Assembly: GCA_038373885.1 (NCBI GenBank)
Contig: JAWZYV010017488.1
Coordinates: forward strand, 1 to 64,000
Origin: Cheiracanthium punctorium
Lineage: Eukaryota; Arthropoda; Arachnida; Araneae; Cheiracanthiidae
Reading direction: 5' to 3'
DNA length: 64,000 nucleotides
A model generated the notes under the pieces. That model worked only from the letters and a program-made list of their open reading frames with translations. It was not told where the DNA came from and did no database searches. Made by a program: the position numbers and the translations under genes. Positions within the stretch are counted from its first letter, which is position 1. The number at the start of each line of letters is the position of its first letter. Below, piece after piece: positions 56,441-64,000 of the stretch.

Positions 56441-57560
56441 GTTTTCGAACAAGGGGAAAGGGGAGGCGTATTTGACGTCAGGTGGGGCCGCACGCCGAAA
56501 TTTTTTAGAAAACCATTAGTTTCTTTTCCGACGTGTGTTTCGCAATTTGGTATAGTAGGTAGCAGACGCTTTTAAACGCGGGTATTTCCTTGCCGGTGTC
56601 GTGCGCGTTGCGAGTGTGGATTCCTCTCGGTTTTCGAACAAGGGGAAAGGAGAGGCGTACTTGACGTCAGGTGGGCCGCACGCCGAAATTTTTTAGAAAA
56701 CCATTAGTTTCTTTTCCGACGTGTGTTCGCAATTTGGTATAGTAGGTAGCAGACGCTTTTAAACGCGGGTATTTCCTTGCCGGTGTCGTGCGCGTTGCGA
56801 GTGTGGATTCCTCTCGGTTTTCGAACAAGGGGAAAGGAGAGGCGTACTTGACGTCAGGTGGGGCCGCACGCCGAAATTTTTTAGAAAACCATTAGTTTCT
56901 TTTCCGACGTGTGTTCGCAATTTGGTATAGTAGGTAGCAGACGCTTTTAAACGCGGGTATTTCCTTGCCGGTGTCGTGCGCGTTGCGAGTGTGGATTTCT
57001 CTCGGTTTTCGAACAAGGGGAAAGGGGAGGCGTATTTGACGTCAGGTGGGCCGCACGCCGAAATTTTTTAGAAAAGCATTAGTTTCTTTTCCGACGTGTG
57101 TTTCGCAATTTTGGTATAGTAGGTAGCAGACGCTTTTAAACGCGGGTATTTCCTTGCCGGTGTCGTGCGCGTTGCGAGTGTGGATTTCTCTCGGTTTTCG
57201 AACAACGGGGAAAGGGGAGGCGTACTTGACGTCAGGTGGGGCCGCACGCCGAAATTTTTTAGAAAAGCATTAGTTTCTTTTCCGACGTGTGTTTCGCAAT
57301 TTTGGTATAGTAGGTAGCAGACGCTTTTAAACGCGGGTATTTCCTTTCCAGGTGTACTCGTGCGTGTTGCGAGTGTGGATTCCTCTCGGTTTTCGAACAA
57401 GGGGAAAGGAGAGGCGTATTTGACGTCACGTGGGGCCGCACGCCGAAATTTTTTAGAAAAGTGTTAGTTTTTTTCTGACTTTTGTTTTCCAAATTTTCGT
57501 AGAGTAGGTACTACATGCACAAAAAAGCGGGTATGTCCCTTCCGGTGCCGCGCAAAGTCG
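56440..57560. repeat. Hybrid class A/B monomers and decayed right edge
   Basis: These monomers mix class A words (GAACAAGGGGAAAGG, GATTCCTCTCGG) with class B words (AGAAAACCATTAG, GTGCGCGTTGCG). The last recognisable words are TAGAGTAGGTACTACATGCA and AAGCGGGTATGTCCCTTCCG near 57500-57545, after which similarity ends. Confidence 0.8.
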
Positions 57561-57953
57561 TATTTGTTCTCAATTCTGTACAGCAGCTGTTCTTTAAATA
57601 CAGAAAACTATAAACATCATTAGTTATACAAATTACGTCTCAGAGTTTGTTCCTTTATATGCTTATCTTTCAGCGCTGTAGGCGGGGCTCCATTGTGTTT
57701 GTATATTAAAGCTGTGAAAGGCTGTGTTGGGGACAGATGAAATAGATTGCTTAAATATTGAGCATGCGCACATACACACGCGTTTTAGTATTTCTGTAGA
57801 TTGTGCTTACATGAACCAAAAAAATAAGATCAGATTTCAGATTTTATATATAATTTTGGAGGATTTCCTCACACAAGGGTGAGCATTTATAGTTCTTCCA
57901 CAGGAGAACTCAAAATAATTCCAATGCATTACGTTCAATGGCAGTTTAGAGAG

Positions 57954-58003
57954 TTTTGTTTCTTCGAACTACACCCTTATGGGTGTAGTTCGAAGAAACA
58001 AAA
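57954..58003. repeat. Perfect 23-base hairpin with TTAT loop
   Basis: TTTTGTTTCTTCGAACTACA, then CCC (57954-57976), is followed by TTAT and its exact inverse (57981-58003). With one bulged G the stem extends four more pairs (GAGA with TCTC). It lies in the repeat-rich right flank of the satellite, between degenerate module copies. Confidence 0.85.
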
Positions 58004-58285
58004 TCTCCCTCAAGGTCAAGGTACACAAATTAAAATAAACTAATTGTCCAAGGGAGTCGAAAAAATTCTGGATAATTCTTTAGAAGCTGTATTACCCACC
58101 GTAATAAATAATAAAAAATAATAATAATAATAAAAAACTGTGCCTTTTATGAGACTTTCAGAAAAAAATTCTGTAACTTGCGAACAGTGCAAAATTTTCG
58201 AAAAATGACACATCCTACTAAATTTTTGATTTTTAAGAATTTTTTCGGAAAGTTTCGCAACTCATACGTGTTTGTCGCTTATTGC

Positions 58286-58382
58286 AGGGCGATCTGCCAA
58301 GGATGGGGAGGTGCCTGGGTAGGCAGACTTTCTAAGGGGTTATAACGCATATTCACGTTGCATCTGGAGAAAACGCTCGAAT
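58286..58382 (-). repeat. SINE fragment, inverted
   Basis: The minus strand reads GTTTTCTCCAGATGCAACGT, then GTTATAACCCCTTAGAAAGT, and CCCAGGCACCTCCCC, matching the body of the diverged SINE at 16661-16860. The tRNA-like head is missing. Confidence 0.55.
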
Positions 58383-59060
58383 CAGTTGATTGGGTGTGTT
58401 GTGTAGCGTTAAGACAAAGCTACAATAGTAAGGGCTATCTACCTCGGGAGGGGGGTGTTGGTCGGAGGAATTTTTAAGGGTTCTAATGCATTAACCGATT
58501 TTCATGCAACAAAATTGCAAAGATTGATTATTTAGACAGTAGAACATTAATTTCAGACTGCTAACCCCTAAAAGAATAAATTTGTCGTTCTCTGTGTTCG
58601 TGCGATACCGTTATTTTGTATAAGAGGAATACATATTTATAGTTTTATCTTTCCGGCAAGATTGAGAGGCGTTTATGATTTCGATTTTCCTGCTCTAACT
58701 ACCACAAATATACACAGTTTAGTGCGAAAATTATATAGCTTTTTTCTATGTACAGTGCCATGTACCGTATTGAAAATGATGTGTTTAGCATTTATAGCTC
58801 TTTTACAGGAGCCAAAAGAAAAAAAAAATCGAATGCATTACGCTCTATGGTCAGTTATTCTTAAAAGCGTATTTTAGAGATATTTGGTTTTTTTCAACGA
58901 AAGCAAAGTCGACTTATATGTTAGGGCTCATAAAATACTGTTATTGATTGAAGATAGTGTCTATGTAATAAATAGATCTTCTACAGGGACACTCAAAAGA
59001 ATTCTAAAACATTACGATCTATAACAGTCGAGAGACATTAATTATTTCAAGCGCAGTGCA

Positions 59061-60889
59061 ATAGGTATAAAAATGTTTATAACAGTATCTCCAAAATCTC
59101 GCCAGATTTAAGGTCAAAAAATCGCCCAATTTGGCTCGAAAATACTGTTGTGTTGGAAAGTCGATGCTTTTGGTATGAATTATCTTTCTTGTTTTTTAAT
59201 AAAAGCGGATACTTTTTTCTGTTGACTTCAAAAGGTGCATGTTTTTTCCCTGCAGAGCCAGAGATTAAGGGAATTCCCATAATGTCTCATAAATATGACA
59301 GTCTTACCAAAATATCGGCATCCTTCCTCCCCAATCAATCCTATTTCGTCTATGCACAATCTAGTAGAAGCGGCAGCGTTGATTGGCTTGCGTTCCCAAG
59401 AACATTCTATGCCGGTGACCTTAATTTAGAAAAGGTTCAATCTTCGGGATTTGTCTTTGTACAAACCACGCAAAAATATAATATTTTTGGCTTCTCATTT
59501 CGTTTATTCTTCAGTAAGGCCAATGTTTTGGTTCAATTAATTATGGAACCTATCTATACGACATTTCGCGGCGCCCCTGTGACGAAGCCACGGCGCAGTT
59601 TGGGAATCATTGACATGCATTATAAATTTAACATTGCGGCTTGACATTGCAGCTTGTGAACCAATTGCTATGAGGACCCAATGAATCAACCCCCAAATGC
59701 ATAGGTGCTCCTTGTCACTCTTTGGACAATTTCTGTGACATGACATTGCAGCAGTGATGTCTGGGACTGTGATAGTAACAGCAGTAGTGGCAATGAGAAT
59801 GGCTAGCGAGGCGCTCATAAATAATGTTATTTGCACTGCTGTATAGAAGAAGTGCTATAGGAATGAAGTAAAGATGCAGTAAGATTTTCTCAAGTTTTAT
59901 TATCTTCTCTGAATATATCTCTTCATTCGAACACTTGCAATGGAATCACAAGCAGCAATAAAGAACTATTCCGTGTATAACGCAAACTTAGCAAAAAAGT
60001 AGAAAAGATAGAATTTCTTCTAAAAAAAAAAAGGATTGATTATTGACATGTAAATAACAAAAATCCAAATTTTTGGTGGAGCCCTAGGTACTTATGGCCT
60101 ACCTCCTGCCAATATTCCTGTCTACAAAGAATCATAAATGGAAAGGAAGCTTCACTGAAAACTAACACTAAGAATAAACTTTCCTTTCGAAATAGTAACC
60201 TAAGTAAACGCATTCTCTAGCACATCCAGTAAAATTTTTGCATTCATGAATACAATGAGTTAAAACATGAAAGTCTAGATTAGTGAACATTTTGTGCATT
60301 TATTACAAAATTAAAGACTACCGGATAGACATTTTAGAATATACTTCAACAAACAAACAACACACATCAGATGCCCACTGATAATATTTTTTGTTTATTG
60401 ATTTTCAGAATGACATCTGTTACATATTAAAAAGAAGTAGTGTTTGGGGAGTATCTAATTTGACATTTTACTGCTTAAATTTTTAAAGGAGGAAGTTAAT
60501 TAGCCTTTTTTATATGACAAATTATTATTCGGTGATAGATAATGCCAAAGTTTAAATAATAGATCTAATTGTAAATCATATGCTTTTTGGCTGAAAACAT
60601 AAGAGATTACAATATAATTTTTATAGTATAGATCTAGTAAAAGCTTCAAAAAAAAGTAATTCATTGATACTAATCAGTTATTAAATAACATAAATAAAGA
60701 TGAAATTAATAACAGTTCTTGTAAAAAAAAAACTAATTTTCAGAGAGAAATTTTTAGTCATTTAAGTTTTTCTTTTATGCAAAAACTCCATGGTGGAAAA
60801 GTTGGGTGAAAGTTTCTAGATTCAGGGTTAAGGGTCAGAATTCCAAGTAAAAAGGGAGCTATGTTAATCACAAAAACGAGCTGTCTTGA
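59061..60889. other. Intergenic sequence with one unexplained open frame
   Basis: A 164-residue frame from 59150 to 59644 on the plus strand shows no family motif and ordinary base composition, so it is not called. ACATTGCGGCTTG and ACATTGCAGCTTG sit side by side near 59632-59656. Nothing else recognised. Confidence 0.35.
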
Positions 60890-61289
60890 CACATACAGGG
60901 TTCGTACTAGACCGCAGGATTACCGCAATGCCACACTAAATCCCCCTCAAAAAAATAACACTCGTGGGCTTTTCCCACATACTGAGTTGTTCGATTTTGA
61001 TGAAGCAGCTAAAACATTTACTGGGGTAAAAAATCAAAGATATTATTAAACTGTATTGTTATCAAATCATGTGTATATTATATTGCTAATTTGGATATTT
61101 ATAACCTAAGTTGCATTGTATTTTTGTAATGATATTAAATTTTGCTTGCAAAATGTGAAAGAAAAAATTGAAAACAAACAAACTTTTCAAGTTCTCACTC
61201 AGATTTTTAAAAATCCCACTTAATTTTGAAGCTAGAGTGGAAGACTCGCACCCAATTTTTTTTTTTTCCTAGTGTGAACCCTGCACATA
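60890..61289. mobile_element. Small TIR element, 388 bp, CACATA target duplication
   Basis: The element is 60896-61283. Its left end CAGGGTTCGTACTAG matches the inverted right end CAGGGTTCACACTAG. CACATA abuts both sides (60890-60895 and 61284-61289). No transposase. Superfamily uncertain (the CAGGG start is hAT-like, but the duplication is 6 bp). A short open frame at 60861-61049 overlaps the left end and is therefore not a gene. Confidence 0.65.
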
Positions 61290-61372
61290 AAAGTACATGA
61301 TTCATAAAATTTGTATTCATAGAAATACTTCTCCTAACTAGAAATCAGATAAATTTATGTGTAGTATATAAC

Positions 61373-62102
61373 TTGTACAGGGTCGCAACAGAGATTTAGG
61401 GGAAAAAGTTCCCTGATCGTTACACACCCGACAACAATCAAAATTACAGTGACAGTAGAAAACTACAGAACAGAGTTTAATAAGGGAGCAGGGCATCACA
61501 ATAACCATGAAATTCCACCCTCTTGGTGTAAAGGGCAATCACCCATTGACCACTAAGGATGACAATCCTCGCTTTTCAATGACTCGTTACTGGATCGTGC
61601 AGAAGTTTTGACCCAAAAAGAGTGTTTCCTATGTCTGATTGATACACATGTCTATATGCATTGGAATAAACTGACATGGCATGCAACATTAGTGGGGGAA
61701 CAAAATGTTTCGAAGCGTAGAAAATAATGTTTTCAAATAGGTTACATCTGAATTTTCTTAAATTTTAGGAGGACCATTGCCATCTCTTGCCTTAAGTAAG
61801 TAGCGCCTATACATATATGATTCGTACGTCTGGTTTCTTGTATGATCCATATCTTAGTACGAGTCCGAATAACTGCCATTTTGTACCCACATCACTTGAG
61901 TCTTGAATTTGTAGTGTCTGCATCAGTCGAATATTGTATAATCCAGAACAAACCTATGATCCACAAGTTAGATGCTGATCCTCAACTAAAAATATAGGTC
62001 TCGTTCACGAGGCAAGAACGAAAGTTCCCTGATTTTTGGATATTTTTTACAAAATTCTCTGATGTTTCCATGATTTCCAGGATCTGTTGCCACCCTGTTG
62101 TA
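61373..62102. mobile_element. TIR element, 720 bp, TTGTA target duplication
   Basis: The element is 61378-62097. Its left end CAGGGTCGCAACAGAGAT matches the inverted right end CAGGGTGGCAACAGATCC. TTGTA lies immediately outside each end. Both subterminal regions contain TTCCCTGA-type words (61409, 62022), as in a widespread arthropod family with CAGGGTGGC ends. The interior has no transposase frame. Confidence 0.7.
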
Positions 62103-63090
62103 CACACATAGAATATCTGTTTGCTTAACATTTTTTATTCCAAGAATTGCTTATTGCAGGGAAGCAAAGAGGATTAAAATATTTAGACACACCGACAAAA
62201 CATTGGGTGACATCAAACTTTACTTATCTTTCAAAATTGCAAAAATAAATGTAGTTTTTAATCGCATGCATTAATTTTTTGGTTGCATTGTGTGACCCAT
62301 TATTTGCCTGGCTTATAGTAATTTTAATGTTTCTTTAATATTAGCACTACCCTAAATGAAAATATTTTAGTATACCATAACGCAAGGTGATTCAAAATTC
62401 ATCGTATGGAGGTAAGGAATAGTAAAAGACTATTTCACATATGAAAGCATGGGTGCAAACAAATGCATGGTGGTACAGGGAATACTTGGGCCCAGATCTA
62501 CCATTCATTTACTGTACGATAACGCATTTAAAATAAACTTTTTATTCCATTTCTCACACAAATATAGTTTGCAAGAAAATTAATTATTTGAACAGAAGAT
62601 TTTCAAACATGTACAAATTTGTTAAATGTGCACTGCCAGTCGTTCAAAAGGTGATATGGAAGAAGCAACATGAACTGGTATACTTGGAATGAATTTTCAG
62701 ATACGCATTTTACCAAATCTGTGCATCTAAGATATGGTGCCGTGCCTCAATGGTGGATGCAAAGCCCCCCCCCCCCCCATCACTGCCATGCATTCATTTA
62801 TGTCCATGATGCTTTTCTATACGAGATGAGATAGTCTTCTTTCCCTACCTCCCTACCAAATATTGATGAGGAATTTTGATTTCCCCTGTATAATTAGGTT
62901 TTGACAAAAACTGAGACACTATAAAAATTTTATTTTTCAAATACAAGAATATTAACTTTCAGTAGGAACAAAACTTACTTTAATAATTCTGTAACAAAAC
63001 AAAAAGAAACCTCTTAAAACAGGATATTTTTATTTAATCATTTTTTTTTATACATTTACACATTTTTTTATACATGTAATTATTCAATTC
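62103..63090. other. Intergenic sequence
   Basis: AT-rich. A C-run lies at 62765-62779. On the minus strand an AATAAA-type polyadenylation signal lies near 63033-63038, possibly belonging to the candidate exon at 63097-63313. Confidence 0.35.
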
Positions 63091-63096
63091 CTCTTT

Positions 63097-63313
63097 CTAT
63101 CAAGTATTTTTTTTTCCAAGTAAATCTACAGCTTTTCTTTTGTTTTTCCTTTTTTTTACAAGCTTCCCCACTTCTTCAACCAGTGCCTGTGCTACCTTAG
63201 CAGCAGAAAAATAATTTTTAGGTATTGTTTTTTTTTTCAAGTTTTTGTTTATATTTAATAACTGCTCACTTGCAAAGAGAGATCTGGTAATTTTCATCAC
63301 TTTCAGCTGTTTT
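63097..63313 (-). CDS. Candidate lysine-rich C-terminal exon (weak)
   Basis: On the minus strand an open frame of about 67 residues follows AAAAACAG, which could be a splice acceptor. It starts KVMKITRSLFASEQLL and contains FSAAKVAQALVEEVGKLVKK followed by RKNKRKAVDLLGKKN and a stop. About 60 bases downstream on the same strand there is an AATAAA signal. The composition (basic, with an amphipathic helix-like centre) would suit the tail of a nucleolar or ribosome-biogenesis protein, but I recognise no family. Surrounding A-rich sequence on this strand also favours lysine codons by chance. No upstream exon found. Confidence 0.22.
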
Positions 63314-63319
63314 TAAATT

Positions 63320-63890
63320 AATAGTTTCTCTACAATTTCTCTTCTAGCTCCAGTTTTCTTTTTCTTTTCTTTTTTTTTTTAAGGCTGCATTAATGTTTGC
63401 TTCTTTAATCAATTTAATTTTCTTCTTTTTTTAAGAGACTTTCTTTTTTCGGGAAAGGGGGAGTGGGGAACTATAACTACACACACATTAAACATGAATA
63501 AACCTTTTAAACACAAATCACGATACTTGTGAAATATCTTACATAGTGTAGTTTGAAATATAAAACTCACTAACTTATATTGTTAAAAAAAGATTTATAC
63601 AGTATTTATTTTTTTTTATTAGGATTAATATTAAATAATTTATATTACTCTTAAAAACATTGTGTTTCATTAACAGATTTCTCTGGCAAAACTAACAAAT
63701 TTAATTTGAATCCTAATGAAAAGAGCAAAGAGCTTTGCAGACACTAAATATTTTTTTGAATTTCTATTAACACATCATGAATAAGACTTCTAAGTTATTA
63801 TTATAAGGTGATTAAGACAAAAGCTTTATTTTAATATTTTAAACAATTAAAAATGCAGTGCTTCATAATATAATCAAATAAGATAATAAA
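63320..63890. other. Intergenic AT-rich sequence
   Basis: T-rich tracts at about 63355-63440, which on the minus strand are A-rich. Nothing recognised. Confidence 0.35.
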
Positions 63891-63897
63891 AACAAAT

Positions 63898-63937
63898 GCC
63901 TTCACATGTGATTTTGCATAAAATCACATGGGAAGGC
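63898..63937. repeat. Hairpin, 17 of 18 pairs, GCAT loop
   Basis: GCCTTCACATGTGATTTT (63898-63915), loop GCAT, and AAAATCACATGGGAAGGC (63920-63937) pair with a single A/G mismatch. The stem is too short for a typical animal microRNA precursor. It may be a transposon end or a chance palindrome. Confidence 0.7.
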
Positions 63938-64000
63938 CTTTCAACATCCAGTACATGAAAAGTTTGCAATACTGTAACTTCAGAATAGGTAGAATATATA

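Larger units (their letters stand above)
41488..57560. repeat. Satellite array, about 85 monomers of roughly 179-190 bp
   Basis: Head-to-tail monomers share GCGGGTATTTCCTTGCCGGT, TTGCGAGTGTGGATT, CTCTCGGTTTTCGAACAA, GAGGCGTA-TTGACGTCA, CCGCACGCCGAA, TTAGTTTCTTTTCCGACG and GTATAGTAGGTAGCAGACGC. Reading the start of the first word gives steps of 179, 189, 189, 180, 187, 189, 180, 186 and 179 at the left end and 190 in the 51.6-52.2 kb part. The first and last monomers are clearly diverged (for example TTTCACGTCA near 41584, and CTTTTGTTTTCC near 57479), as expected when homogenisation fades at array edges. The monomers carry repeated short open frames, because the period is close to a multiple of three, but stops interrupt every frame. 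The family is not recognised. No CRISPR, rDNA or histone features. Confidence 0.97.
57561..59060. repeat. Right flank with degenerate repeated module
   Basis: A module reading roughly GCATTTATAGTTCTTCCACA, then GGAGAACTCAAAA, and ATGCATTACG-TCTATGG-CAGT, occurs at about 57884-57947, 58783-58855 and 58972-59032. The last two are about 190 bases apart, close to the satellite period, although the sequence is unrelated to the satellite. No gene recognised. Confidence 0.5.

Noticed and set aside
44192..57492. Repeated open frames of 60-110 residues on the minus strand of the satellite
   Set aside because: They arise because the monomer length is near a multiple of three. All frames hit stops within one or two monomers, and indels between monomers change the frame freely.
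41488..57560. CRISPR-like or rDNA-spacer interpretation of the array
   Set aside because: The whole unit repeats with no variable spacers, the unit is far too long for CRISPR, and no rRNA sequence lies in or near it.
59150..59644. 164-residue open frame
   Set aside because: No motif and no codon-level support. Kept only as a note in the intergenic entry.
60861..61049. 62-residue open frame
   Set aside because: It spans the left end and target duplication of the transposon at 60896-61283, so it is not an independent gene.
63898..63937. microRNA precursor
   Set aside because: The stem is about 18 pairs with a 4-base loop, too short for a typical animal precursor.

Overview
The window looks like nuclear DNA from an animal. 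It is AT-rich, has long stretches without open reading frames, and carries tRNA-derived SINEs, cut-and-paste DNA transposons of several superfamilies, a non-LTR retrotransposon fossil and a large satellite array. There is no bacterial gene organisation, no rRNA and no convincing intact protein-coding gene. The element mix (hAT of the ZMYM1-like type, pogo-like, piggyBac-like, elements with CAGGGT ends) fits an arthropod, perhaps a chelicerate. That placement is inference from general knowledge of repeat types, not from a gene match.

Layout. 1-5.4 kb: several non-autonomous DNA elements with visible target-site duplications (816-2033; hAT-like 3649-4722; piggyBac-like 4898-5092 and its neighbour) and two Helitron-like 3' ends. 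6.0-9.4 kb: two decayed hAT transposase genes of different families. 10-12 kb: a 1361-bp pogo-like element nested in dispersed repeat R1. 12.7-13.5 kb: a non-LTR reverse-transcriptase tail split by a piggyBac-like MITE. 13.5-18.8 kb: more SINEs, MITEs and a foldback element. 19.8-20.3 kb: a TGTR-rich simple repeat. 23.4-28.2 kb: two diverged tandem units of about 2.2-2.6 kb, each keeping a candidate short terminal exon. 28.96-34.6 kb: a recent 2.5-3.1 kb tandem duplication that itself contains an older 455-bp duplication. 35.9-41.4 kb: R1, R2, SINE and hAT-like copies.

41.5-57.6 kb: a satellite of about 85 monomers of roughly 179-190 bp, the dominant feature. Most monomers contain the palindrome TGACGTCA, and many fuse it to CACGTG. 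The array has two main sequence classes in separate blocks and diverged edge monomers. 57.6-64 kb: degenerate flanking repeats, a perfect 23-bp hairpin, two neighbouring DNA elements with target-site duplications, and one weak candidate 3'-terminal exon on the minus strand.

Nothing here works together as an operon or pathway. The biology is that of a repeat-rich intergenic or heterochromatic region: transposons landing in transposons, segmental tandem duplication and satellite homogenisation. The best candidates for something undescribed are the satellite with its dense overlapping transcription-factor-like sites, and the 23.4-28.2 kb tandem units.
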